Assembly (NCBI GenBank): GCA_036245805.1 | Contig: BTRK01000002.1 | Span: forward strand, 34,268,661-34,332,660 | From: Pristionchus mayeri | Taxonomy: Eukaryota; Nematoda; Chromadorea; Rhabditida; Neodiplogasteridae | Length of the DNA: 64,000 nt | Direction of reading: 5' to 3' | In this document: positions 15,001 to 30,000 of the stretch, piece after piece | Layout of the letters: every line of letters starts with the position of its first letter | Position numbering within the stretch: position 1 is the stretch's first letter | Made by a program: the position numbers and the translations under genes | The notes under the pieces: model-generated | Told to the model about the DNA's origin: nothing | Database searches by the model: none | What the model saw: only the letters and a program-made list of their open reading frames with translations

Positions 15001-18000
15001 CATGGAGTGTGGTCATATAGAGAGGATGGCAACATGGAGTATGGTCATATAGAGAGGATGGCAACATGGAGTATGGTCATATAGAGAGGATGGCAACATG
15101 GAGTATGATCATGTTGAGAGGATGACAACATGGAGTGCGGTCATTTAGAGAGGATGGCAACATGGAGTATGATCATGTTGAGATGATGACAACATGGAGT
15201 ATGGTCATGTTGAGAGGATGACAACATGGAGTGTGGTCATATAGAGAGGATGGCAACATGGAGTATGGTCATATAGAGAGGATGGCAACATGGAGTATGG
15301 TCATATAGAGAGGATGGCAACATGGAGTATGATCATGTTGAGAGGATGGCAACATGGAGTGTGGTCATATAGAGAGGATGGCAACATGGAGTATGGTCAT
15401 ATAGAGAGGATGGCAACATGGAGTATGGTCATATAGAGAGGATGGCAACATGGAGTATGATCATGTTGAGAGGATGACAACATGGAGTATGGTCATGTTG
15501 AGATGATGACAACATGGAGTATGGTCATGTTGAGAGGATGACAACATGGAGTATGGTCATGTTGAGATGATGACAACATGAAGTATGATCATGTTGAGAG
15601 GATGACAACATGGAGTATGGTCATGTTGAGATGATGACAACATGGAGTATGGTCATGTTGAGAGGATGACAACATGGAGTATGGTCATGTTGAGATGATG
15701 ACAACATGGAGTATGGTCATATAGAGAGGATGGCAACATGGAGTATGATCATGTTGAGAGGATGGCAACATGGAGTGTGGTCATATAGAGAGGATGGCAA
15801 CATGGAGTATGGTCATATAGAGAGGATGGCAACATGGAGTATGGTCATATAGAGAGGATGGCAACATGGAGTATGATCATGTTGAGAGGATGACAACATG
15901 GAGTATGGTCATGTTGAGATGATGACAACATGGAGTATGGTCATGTTGAGAGGATGACAACATGGAGTATGGTCATGTTGAGATGATGACAACATGGAGT
16001 ATGGTCATATAGAGATGATGACAACATGGAGTATGGTCATATAGAGAGGATGGCAACATGGAGTATGATCATGTTGAGAGGATGACAACATGGAGTGTGT
16101 TCATTTAGAGAGGATGGCAACATGGAGTATGATCATGTTGAGAGGATGACAACATGGAGTATGGTCATGTTGAGATGATGACAACATGGAGTATGGTCAT
16201 ATAGAGATGATGACAACATGGAGTATGGTCATATAGAGAGGATGGCAACATGGAGTATGATCATGTTGAGAGGATGACAACATGGAGTGTGGTCATATAG
16301 AGAGGATGGCAACATGGAGTATGGTCATATAGAGAGGATGGCAACATGGAGTATGGTCATATAGAGAGGATGGCAACATGGAGTATGATCATGTTGAGAG
16401 GATGACAACATGGAGTGTGGTCATATAGAGAGGATGGCAACATGGAGTATGGTCATATAGAGAGGATGGCAACATGGAGTGTGGTCATATAGAGAGGATG
16501 GCAACATGGAGTATGGTCATATAGAGAGGATGGCAACATGGAGTATGGTCATATAGAGAGGATGGCAACATGGAGTATGATCATGTTGAGAGGATGACAA
16601 CATGGAGTGCGGTCATTTAGAGAGGATGGCAACATGGAGTATGATCATGTTGAGATGATGACAACATGGAGTATGGTCATGTTGAGATGATGACAACATG
16701 GAGTATGGTCATATAGAGATGATGACAACATGGAGTATGGTCATATAGAGAGGATGGCAACATGGAGTATGATCATGTTGAGAGGATGACAACATGGAGT
16801 GTGTTCATTTAGAGAGGATGGCAACATGGAGTATGATCATGTTGAGAGGATGACAACATGGAGTATGGTCATGTTGAGATGATGACAACATGGAGTATGG
16901 TCATATAGAGATGATGACAACATGGAGTATGGTCATATAGAGAGGATGGCAACATGGAGTATGATCATGTTGAGAGGATGACAACATGGAGTGTGGTCAT
17001 ATAGAGAGGATGGCAACATGGAGTATGGTCATATAGAGAGGATGGCAACATGGAGTATGGTCATATAGAGAGGATGGCAACATGGAGTATGATCATGTTG
17101 AGAGGATGACAACATGGAGTGTGGTCATATAGAGAGGATGGCAACATGGAGTATGGTCATATAGAGAGGATGGCAACATGGAGTGTGGTCATATAGAGAG
17201 GATGGCAACATGGAGTATGGTCATATAGAGAGGATGGCAACATGGAGTATGGTCATATAGAGAGGATGGCAACATGGAGTATGATCATGTTGAGAGGATG
17301 ACAACATGGAGTGCGGTCATTTAGAGAGGATGGCAACATGGAGTATGATCATGTTGAGATGATGACAACATGGAGTATGGTCATGTTGAGAGGATGACAA
17401 CATGGAGTGTGGTCATATAGAGAGGATGGCAACATGGAGTATGGTCATATAGAGAGGATGGCAACATGGAGTATGGTCATATAGAGAGGATGGCAACATG
17501 GAGTATGATCATGTTGAGAGGATGGCAACATGGAGTGTGGTCATATAGAGAGGATGGCAACATGGAGTATGGTCATATAGAGAGGATGGCAACATGGAGT
17601 ATGGTCATATAGAGAGGATGGCAACATGGAGTATGATCATGTTGAGAGGATGACAACATGGAGTATGGTCATGTTGAGATGATGACAACATGGAGTATGG
17701 TCATGTTGAGAGGATGACAACATGGAGTATGGTCATGTTGAGATGATGACAACATGAAGTATGATCATGTTGAGAGGATGACAACATGGAGTATGGTCAT
17801 GTTGAGATGATGACAACATGGAGTATGGTCATGTTGAGAGGATGACAACATGGAGTATGGTCATGTTGAGATGATGACAACATGGAGTATGGTCATATAG
17901 AGAGGATGGCAACATGGAGTATGGTCATATAGAGAGGATGGCAACATGGAGTATGATCATGTTGAGAGGATGACAACATGGAGTATGGTCATGTTGAGAT

Positions 18001-21000
18001 GATGACAACATGGAGTATGGTCATGTTGAGAGGATGACAACATGGAGTATGGTCATGTTGAGATGATGACAACATGAAGTATGATCATGTTGAGAGGATG
18101 ACAACATGGAGTATGGTCATGTTGAGATGATGACAACATGGAGTATGGTCATGTTGAGAGGATGACAACATGGAGTATGGTCATGTTGAGATGATGACAA
18201 CATGGAGTATGGTCATATAGAGAGGATGGCAACATGGAGTATGGTCATATAGAGAGGATGGCAACATGGAGTATGATCATGTTGAGAGGATGACAACATG
18301 GAGTATGGTCATGTTGAGATGATGACAACATGGAGTATGGTCATATAGAGATGATGACAACATGGAGTATGGTCATATAGAGAGGATGGCAACATGGAGT
18401 ATGATCATGTTGAGAGGATGACAACATGGAGTGTGGTCATATAGAGAGGATGGCAACATGGAGTATGGTCATATAGAGAGGATGGCAACATGGAGTATGG
18501 TCATATAGAGAGGATGGCAACATGGAGTATGATCATGTTGAGAGGATGACAACATGGAGTATGGTCATGTTGAGATGATGACAACATGGAGTATGGTCAT
18601 GTTGAGAGGATGACAACATGGAGTATGGTCATGTTGAGATGATGACAACATGGAGTATGGTCATATAGAGAGGATGGCAACATGGAGTATGGTCATATAG
18701 AGAGGATGACAACATGGAGTATGGTCATGTTGAGATGATGACAACATGAAGTATGATCATGTTGAGAGGATGACAACATGGAGTATGGTCATGTTGAGAT
18801 GATGACAACATGGAGTATGGTCATGTTGAGAGGATGACAACATGGAGTATGGTCATGTTGAGATGATGACAACATGGAGTATGGTCATATAGAGAGGATG
18901 GCAACATGGAGTATGGTCATATAGAGAGGATGGCAACATGGAGTATGATCATGTTGAGAGGATGACAACATGGAGTATGGTCATGTTGAGATGATGACAA
19001 CATGGAGTATGGTCATGTTGAGAGGATGACAACATGGAGTATGGTCATGTTGAGATGATGACAACATGAAGTATGATCATGTTGAGAGGATGACAACATG
19101 GAGTATGGTCATGTTGAGATGATGACAACATGGAGTATGGTCATGTTGAGAGGATGACAACATGGAGTATGGTCATGTTGAGATGATGACAACATGGAGT
19201 ATGGTCATATAGAGAGGATGGCAACATGGAGTATGGTCATATAGAGAGGATGGCAACATGGAGTATGATCATGTTGAGAGGATGACAACATGGAGTATGG
19301 TCATGTTGAGATGATGACAACATGGAGTATGGTCATGTTGAGAGGATGACAACATGGAGTATGGTCATGTTGAGATGATGACAACATGGAGTATGGTCAT
19401 ATAGAGATGATGACAACATGGAGTATGGTCATATAGAGAGGATGGCAACATGGAGTATGATCATGTTGAGAGGATGACAACATGGAGTGTGGTCATATAG
19501 AGAGGATGGCAACATGGAGTATGGTCATATAGAGAGGATGGCAACATGGAGTATGGTCATATAGAGAGGATGGCAACATGGAGTATGATCATGTTGAGAG
19601 GATGACAACATGGAGTGTGGTCATATAGAGAGGATGGCAACATGGAGTATGGTCATATAGAGAGGATGGCAACATGGAGTGTGGTCATATAGAGAGGATG
19701 GCAACATGGAGTATGGTCATATAGAGAGGATGGCAACATGGAGTATGGTCATATAGAGAGGATGGCAACATGGAGTATGATCATGTTGAGAGGATGACAA
19801 CATGGAGTGTAGTCATTTAGAGAGGATGGCAACATGGAGTATGATCATGTTGAGATGATGACAACATGGAGTATGGTCATGTTGAGAGGATGACAACATG
19901 GAGTGTGGTCATATAGAGAGGATGGCAACATGGAGTATGGTCATATAGAGAGGATGGCAACATGGAGTATGGTCATATAGAGAGGATGGCAACATGGAGT
20001 ATGATCATGTTGAGAGGATGGCAACATGGAGTGTGGTCATATAGAGAGGATGGCAACATGGAGTATGGTCATATAGAGAGGATGGCAACATGGAGTATGG
20101 TCATATAGAGAGGATGGCAACATGGAGTATGATCATGTTGAGAGGATGACAACATGGAGTATGGTCATGTTGAGATGATGACAACATGGAGTATGGTCAT
20201 GTTGAGAGGATGACAACATGGAGTATGGTCATGTTGAGATGATGACAACATGAAGTATGGTCATGTTGAGAGGATGGCAACATGGAGTATGGTCATATAG
20301 AGAGGATGGCAACATGGAGTATGATCATGTTGAGAGGATGACAACATGGAGTGTGGTCATATAGAGAGGATGGCAACATGGAGTATGGTAATGTTGAGAG
20401 GATGACAACATGGAGTGTGGTCATATAGAGAGGATGGCAACATGGAGTATGGTAATGTTGAGAGGATGGCAACATGGAGTATGGTAATGTTGAGAGGATG
20501 GCAACATGGAGTATGGTCATGTTGAGATGATGACAACATGAAGTATGGTCATGTTGAGAGGATGGCAACATGGAGTGTGGTCATATAGAGAGGATGGCAA
20601 CATGGAGTATGATCATGTTGAGAGGATGACAACATGGAGTGTGGTCATATAGAGAGGATGGCAACATGGAGTATGGTAATGTTGAGAGGATGGCAACATG
20701 GAGTGTGGTCATATAGAGAGGATGGCAACATGGAGTATGGTCATATAGAGAGGATGGCAACATGGAGTATGGTCATATAGAGAGGATGGCAACATGGAGT
20801 ATGATCATGTTGAGAGGATGACAACATGGAGTGTGGTCATATAGAGAGGATGGCAACATGGAGTATGGTAATGTTGAGAGGATGTCAACATGGAGTATGG
20901 TAATGTTGAGAGGATGGCAACATGGAGTATGGTCATGTTGAGATGATGACAACATGAAGTATGGTCATGTTGAGAGGATGGCAACATGGAGTGTGGTCAT

Positions 21001-24000
21001 ATAGAGAGGATGGCAACATGGAGTATGATCATGTTGAGAGGATGACAACATGGAGTGTGGTCATATAGAGAGGATGGCAACATGGAGTATGGTCATGTTG
21101 AGATGATGACAACATGAAGTATGGTCATGTTGAGAGGATGGCAACACGGAGTATGGTCATATAGAGAGGATGGCAACATGGAGTATGATCATGTTGAGAG
21201 GATGACAACATGGAGTGTGGTCATATAGAGAGGATGGCAACATGGAGTATGGTAATGTTGAGAGGATGACAACATGGAGTGTGGTCATATAGAGAGGATG
21301 GCAACATGGAGTATGGTAATGTTGAGAGGATGGCAACATGGAGTATGGTAATGTTGAGAGGATGGCAACATGGAGTATGGTCATGTTGAGATGATGACAA
21401 CATGGAGTGTGGTCATATAGAGAGGATGGCAACATGGAGTATGGTAATGTTGAGAGGATGGCAACATGGAGTGTGGTCATATAGAGAGGATGGCAACATG
21501 GAGTATGGTCATATAGAGAGGATGGCAACATGGAGTATGGTCATATAGAGAGGATGGCAACATGGAGTATGATCATGTTGAGAGGATGACAACATGGAGT
21601 GTGGTCATATAGAGAGGATGGCAACATGGAGTATGGTAATGTTGAGAGGATGGCAACATGGAGTATGGTCATGTTGAGAGGATGACAACATGAAGTATGG
21701 TCATGTTGAGAGGATGGCAACATGGAGTATGATCATGTTGAGAGGATGACAACATGGAGTATGGTCATGTTGAGATGATGACAACATGGAGTATGGTCAT
21801 ATAGAGATGATGACAACATGGAGTATGGTCATATAGAGAGGATGGCAACATGGAGTATGATCATGTTGAGAGGATGACAACATGGAGTGTGGTCATATAG
21901 AGAGGATGGCAACATGGAGTATGGTCATATAGAGAGGATGGCAACATGGAGTATGGTCATATAGAGAGGATGGCAACATGGAGTATGATCATGTTGAGAG
22001 GATGACAACATGGAGTGTGGTCATATAGAGAGGATGGCAACATGGAGTATGGTCATATAGAGAGGATGGCAACATGGAGTGTGGTCATATAGAGAGGATG
22101 GCAACATGGAGTATGGTCATATAGAGAGGATGGCAACATGGAGTATGGTCATATAGAGAGGATGGCAACATGGAGTATGATCATGTTGAGAGGATGACAA
22201 CATGGAGTGTGGTCATTTAGAGAGGATGGCAACATGGAGTATGGTCATGTTGAGATGATGACAACATGGAGTATGGTCATGTTGAGAGGATGACAACATG
22301 GAGTGTGGTCATATAGAGAGGATGGCAACATGGAGTATGGTCATATAGAGAGGATGGCAACATGGAGTATGGTCATATAGAGAGGATGGCAACATGGAGT
22401 ATGATCATGTTGAGAGGATGACAACATGGAGTGTGGTCATATAGAGAGGATGGCAACATGGAGTATGGTAATGTTGAGAGGATGGCAACATGGAGTGTGG
22501 TCATATAGAGAGGATGGCAACATGGAGTATGGTCATATAGAGAGGATGGCAACATGGAGTATGGTCATATAGAGAGGATGGCAACATGGAGTATGGTAAT
22601 GTTGAGAGGATGGCAACATGGAGTGTGGTCATATAGAGAGGATGGCAACATGGAGTATGGTCATATAGAGAGGATGGCAACATGGAGTATGGTCATATAG
22701 AGAGGATGGCAACATGGAGTATGGTCATATAGAGAGGATGGCAACATGGAGTATGATCATGTTGAGAGGATGACAACATGGAGTGTGGTCATATAGAGAG
22801 GATGGCAACATGGAGTATGGTCATGTTGAGATGATGACAACATGGAGTATGGTCATGTTGAGAGGATGGCAACATGGAGTCTGGTCATATAGAGAGGATG
22901 GCAACATGGAGTGTGGTCATATAGAGAGGATGGCAACATGGAGTATGGTCATATAGAGAGGATGGCAACATGGAGTATGATCATGTTGAGAGGATGACAA
23001 CATGGAGTGTGGTCATATAGAGAGGATGGCAACATGGAGTATGGTAATGTTGAGAGGATGGCAACATGGAGTGTGGTCATATAGAGAGGATGGCAACATG
23101 GAGTATGGTCATATAGAGAGGATGGCAACATGGAGTGTGGTCATATAGAGAGGATGGCAACATGGAGTATGGTCATGTTGAGATGATGACAACATGGAGT
23201 ATGGTCATGTTGAGAGGATGACAACATGGAGTGTGGTCATATAGAGAGGATGGCAACATGGAGTATGGTCATATAGAGAGGATGGCAACATGGAGTATGA
23301 TCATGTTGAGAGGATGACAACATGGAGTGTGGTCATATAGAGAGGATGGCAACATGGAGTATGGTAATGTTGAGAGGATGGCAACATGGAGTGTGGTCAT
23401 ATAGAGAGGATGGCAACATGGAGTGTGGTCATATAGAGAGGATGGCAACATGGAGTATGGTCATATAGAGAGGATGGCAACATGGAGTATGGTCATATAG
23501 AGAGGATGGCAACATGGAGTATGATCATGTTGAGAGGATGACAACATGGAGTGTGGTCATATAGAGAGGATGGCAACATGGAGTATGGTCATATAGAGAG
23601 GATGGCAACATGGAGTATGGTCATATAGAGAGGATGGCAACATGGAGTATGATCATGTTGAGAGGATGACAACATGGAGTGTGGTCATATAGAGAGGATG
23701 GCAACATGGAGTATGGTCATGTTGAGATGATGACAACATGGAGTATGGTCATGTTGAGAGGATGGCAACATGGAGTCTGGTCATATAAAGAGGATGGCAA
23801 CATGGAGTGTGGTCATATAGAGAGGATGGCAACATGGAGTATGGTCATATAGAGAGGATGGCAACATGGAGTATGATCATGTTGAGAGGATGACAACATG
23901 GAGTGTGGTCATATAGAGAGGATGGCAACATGGAGTATGATCATGTTGAGAGGATGACAACATGGAGTGTGGTCATATAGAGAGGATGGCAACATGGAGT

Positions 24001-27000
24001 ATGATCATGTTGAGAGGATGGCAACATGGAGTATGGTCATATAGAGAGGATGGCAACATGGAGTATGGTAATGTTGAGAGGATGACAACATGGAGTGTGG
24101 TCATATAGAGAGGATGGCAACATGGAGTATGATCATGTTGAGAGGATGACAACATGGAGTGTGGTCATATAGAGAGGATGGCAACATGGAGTATGGTAAT
24201 GTTGAGAGGATGGCAACATGGAGTGTGGTCATATAGAGAGGATGGCAACATGGAGTGTGGTCATATAGAGAGGATGGCAACATGGAGTATGGTCATATAG
24301 AGAGGATGGCAACATGGAGTATGGTCATATAGAGAGGATGGCAACATGGAGTATGATCATGTTGAGAGGATGACAACATGGAGTGTGGTCATATAGAGAG
24401 GATGGCAACATGGAGTATGGTCATATAGAGAGGATGGCAACATGGAGTATGGTCATATAGAGAGGATGGCAACATGGAGTATGATCATGTTGAGAGGATG
24501 ACAACATGGAGTGTGGTCATATAGAGAGGATGGCAACATGGAGTATGGTCATGTTGAGATGATGACAACATGGAGTATGGTCATGTTGAGAGGATGGCAA
24601 CATGGAGTCTGGTCATATAAAGAGGATGGCAACATGGAGTGTGGTCATATAGAGAGGATGGCAACATGGAGTATGGTCATATAGAGAGGATGGCAACATG
24701 GAGTATGATCATGTTGAGAGGATGACAACATGGAGTGTGGTCATATAGAGAGGATGGCAACATGGAGTATGATCATGTTGAGAGGATGACAACATGGAGT
24801 GTGGTCATATAGAGAGGATGGCAACATGGAGTATGATCATGTTGAGAGGATGGCAACATGGAGTATGGTCATATAGAGAGGATGGCAACATGGAGTATGG
24901 TAATGTTGAGAGGATGACAACATGGAGTGTGGTCAGATAGAGAGGATGGCAACATGGAGTATGGTAATGTTGAGAGGATGGCAACATGGAGTATGGTAAT
25001 GTTGAGAGGATGGCAACATGGAGTGTGGTCATATAGAGAGGATGGCAACATGGAGTATGGTCATATAGAGAGGATGGCAACATGGAGTATGGTCATATAG
25101 AGAGGATGGCAACATGGAGTATGATCATGTTGAGAGGATGACAACATGGAGTGTGGTCATATAGAGAGGATGGCAACATGGAGTATGGTAATGTTGAGAG
25201 GATGGCAACATGGAGTATGGTCATGTTGAGAGGATGACAACATGAAGTATGGTCATGTTGAGAGGATGGCAACATGGAGTATGATCATGTTGAGAGGATG
25301 ACAACATGGAGTATGGTCATGTTGAGATGATGACAACATGGAGTATGGTCATATAGAGAGGATGGCAACATGGAGTATGATCATGTTGAGAGGATGACAA
25401 CATGGAGTATGGTCATGTTGAGATGATGACAACATGGAGTATGGTCATATAGAGAGGATGGCAACATGGAGTATGGTCATATAGAGAGGATGGCAACATG
25501 GAGTATGATCATGTTGAGAGGATGACAACATGGAGTGTGGTCATATAGAGAGGATGGCAACATGGAGTGTGGTCATATAGAGAGGATGGCAACATGGAGT
25601 ATGGTCATATAGAGAGGATGGCAACATGGAGTATGATCATGTTGAGAGGATGACAACATGGAGTGTGGTCATATAGAGAGGATGGCAACATGGAGTATGA
25701 TCATGTTGAGAGGATGACAACATGGAGTGTGGTCATATAGAGAGGATGGCAACATGGAGTATGATCATGTTGAGAGGATGGCAACATGGAGTATGGTCAT
25801 ATAGAGAGGATGGCAACATGGAGTATGGTCATATAGAGAGGATGGCAACATGGAGTATGATCATGTTGAGAGGATGACAACATGGAGTGTGGTCATATAG
25901 AGAGGATGGCAACATGGAGTATGGTCATATAGAGAGGATGGCAACATGGAGTATGGTCATATAGAGAGGATGGCAACATGGAGTATGATCATGTTGAGAG
26001 GATGACAACATGGAGTGTGGTCATATAGAGAGGATGGCAACATGGAGTATGGTCATGTTGAGATGATGACAACATGGAGTATGGTCATGTTGAGAGGATG
26101 GCAACATGGAGTCTGGTCATATAAAGAGGATGGCAACATGGAGTGTGGTCATATAGAGAGGATGGCAACATGGAGTATGGTCATATAGAGAGGATGGCAA
26201 CATGGAGTATGATCATGTTGAGAGGATGACAACATGGAGTGTGGTCATATAGAGAGGATGGCAACATGGAGTATGATCATGTTGAGAGGATGACAACATG
26301 GAGTGTGGTCATATAGAGAGGATGGCAACATGGAGTATGATCATGTTGAGAGGATGGCAACATGGAGTATGGTCATATAGAGAGGATGGCAACATGGAGT
26401 ATGGTAATGTTGAGAGGATGACAACATGGAGTGTGGTCAGATAGAGAGGATGGCAACATGGAGTATGGTAATGTTGAGAGGATGGCAACATGGAGTATGG
26501 TAATGTTGAGAGGATGGCAACATGGAGTGTGGTCATATAGAGAGGATGGCAACATGGAGTATGGTCATATAGAGAGGATGGCAACATGGAGTATGGTCAT
26601 ATAGAGAGGATGGCAACATGGAGTATGATCATGTTGAGAGGATGACAACATGGAGTGTGGTCATATAGAGAGGATGGCAACATGGAGTATGGTAATGTTG
26701 AGAGGATGGCAACATGGAGTATGGTCATGTTGAGAGGATGACAACATGAAGTATGGTCATGTTGAGAGGATGGCAACATGGAGTATGATCATGTTGAGAG
26801 GATGACAACATGGAGTATGGTCATGTTGAGATGATGACAACATGGAGTATGGTCATATAGAGAGGATGGCAACATGGAGTATGATCATGTTGAGAGGATG
26901 ACAACATGGAGTATGGTCATGTTGAGATGATGACAACATGGAGTATGGTCATATAGAGAGGATGGCAACATGGAGTATGGTCATATAGAGAGGATGGCAA

Positions 27001-30000
27001 CATGGAGTATGATCATGTTGAGAGGATGACAACATGGAGTGTGGTCATATAGAGAGGATGGCAACATGGAGTATGGTCATATAGAGAGGATGGCAACATG
27101 GAGTATGGTCATATAGAGAGGATGGCAACATGGAGTATGATCATGTTGAGAGGATGACAACATGGAGTGTGGTCATTTAGAGAGGATGGCAACATGGAGT
27201 ATGGTCATGTTGAGATGATGACAACATGGAGTATGGTCATGTTGAGAGGATGACAACATGGAGTGTGGTCATATAGAGAGGATGGCAACATGGAGTATGG
27301 TCATATAGAGAGGATGGCAACATGGAGTATGGTCATATAGAGAGGATGGCAACATGGAGTATGATCATGTTGAGAGGATGACAACATGGAGTGTGGTCAT
27401 ATAGAGAGGATGGCAACATGGAGTATGGTAATGTTGAGAGGATGGCAACATGGAGTGTGGTCATATAGAGAGGATGGCAACATGGAGTATGGTCATATAG
27501 AGAGGATGGCAACATGGAGTATGGTCATATAGAGAGGATGGCAACATGGAGTATGGTCATGTTGAGATGATGACAACATGGAGTATGGTCATGTTGAGAG
27601 GATGGCAACATGGAGTCTGGTCATATAGAGAGGATGGCAACATGGAGTGTGGTCATATAGAGAGGATGGCAACATGGAGTATGGTCATATAGAGAGGATG
27701 GCAACATGGAGTATGATCATGTTGAGAGGATGACAACATGGAGTGTGGTCATATAGAGAGGATGGCAACATGGAGTATGATCATGTTGAGATGATGACAA
27801 CATGGAGTATGGTCATATAGAGAGGATGGCAACATGGAGTATGGTCATATAGAGAGGATGGCAACATGGAGTATGATCATGTTGAGAGGATGACAACATG
27901 GAGTATGGTCATATAGAGAGGATGGCAACATGGAGTGTGGTCATATAGAGAGGATGGCAACATGGAGTATGGTCATATAGAGAGGATGGCAACATGGAGT
28001 ATGATCATGTTGAGAGGATGACAACATGGAGTGTGGTCATATAGAGAGGATGGCAACATGGAGTATGGTCATGTTGAGATGATGACAACATGGAGTATGG
28101 TCATGTTGAGAGGATGGCAACATGGAGTCTGGTCATATAAAGAGGATGGCAACATGGAGTGTGGTCATATAGAGAGGATGGCAACATGGAGTATGGTCAT
28201 ATAGAGAGGATGGCAACATGGAGTATGATCATGTTGAGAGGATGACAACATGGAGTGTGGTCATATAGAGAGGATGGCAACATGGAGTATGATCATGTTG
28301 AGAGGATGACAACATGGAGTGTGGTCATATAGAGAGGATGGCAACATGGAGTATGATCATGTTGAGAGGATGGCAACATGGAGTATGGTCATATAGAGAG
28401 GATGGCAACATGGAGTATGGTAATGTTGAGAGGATGACAACATGGAGTGTGGTCAGATAGAGAGGATGGCAACATGGAGTATGGTAATGTTGAGAGGATG
28501 GCAACATGGAGTATGGTAATGTTGAGAGGATGGCAACATGGAGTGTGGTCATATAGAGAGGATGGCAACATGGAGTATGGTCATATAGAGAGGATGGCAC
28601 CATGGAGTATGGTCATATAGAGAGGATGGCAACATGGAGTATGATCATGTTGAGAGGATGACAACATGGAGTGTGGTCATATAGAGAGGATGGCAACATG
28701 GAGTATGGTAATGTTGAGAGGATGGCAACATGGAGTATGGTCATGTTGAGAGGATGACAACATGAAGTATGGTCATGTTGAGAGGATGGCAACATGGAGT
28801 ATGATCATGTTGAGAGGATGACAACATGGAGTATGGTCATGTTGAGATGATGACAACATGGAGTATGGTCATATAGAGAGGATGGCAACATGGAGTATGA
28901 TCATGTTGAGAGGATGACAACATGGAGTATGGTCATGTTGAGATGATGACAACATGGAGTATGGTCATGTAGAGAGGATGGCAACATGGAGTATGGTCAT
29001 GTTGAGATGATGACAACATGGAGTATGGTCATGTTGAGAGGATGGCAACATGGAGTATGATCCTGTTGAGAGGATGACAACATGGAGTATGGTCATGTTG
29101 AGATGATGACAACATGGAGTATGGTCATATAGAGAGGATGGCAACATGGAGTATGATCATGTTGAGAGGATGACAACATGGAGTGTGGTCATATAGAGAG
29201 GATGGCAACATGGAGTATGGTCATATAGAGAGGATGGCAACATGGAGTATGGTCATATAGAGAGGATGGCAACATGGAGTATGATCATGTTGAGAGGATG
29301 ACAACATGGAGTGTGGTCATATAGAGAGGATGGCAACATGGAGTATGGTAATGTTGAGAGGATGGCAACATGGAGTGTGGTCATATAGAGAGGATGGCAA
29401 CATGGAGTATGGTCATATAGAGAGGATGGCAACATGGAGTATGGTCATATAGAGAGGATGGCAACATGGAGTGTGGTCATATAGAGAGGATGGCAACATG
29501 GAGTATGGTCATATAGAGAGGATGGCAACATGGAGTATGATCATGTTGAGAGGATGACAACATGGAGTGTGGTCATTTAGAGAGGATGGCAACATGGAGT
29601 ATGGTCATGTTGAGATGATGACAACATGGAGTATGGTCATGTTGAGATGATGACAACATGGAGTATGGTCATATAGAGAGGATGGCAACATGGAGTATGA
29701 TCATGTTGAGAGGATGACAACATGGAGTATGGTCATGTTGAGATGATGACAACATGGAGTATGGTCATGTAGAGAGGATGGCAACATGGAGTATGGTCAT
29801 GTTGAGATGATGACAACATGGAGTATGGTCATGTTGAGAGGATGGCAACATGGAGTATGATCCTGTTGAGAGGATGACAACATGGAGTATGGTCATGTTG
29901 AGATGATGACAACATGGAGTATGGTCATATAGAGAGGATGGCAACATGGAGTATGATCATGTTGAGAGGATGACAACATGGAGTGTGGTCATGTAGAGAG

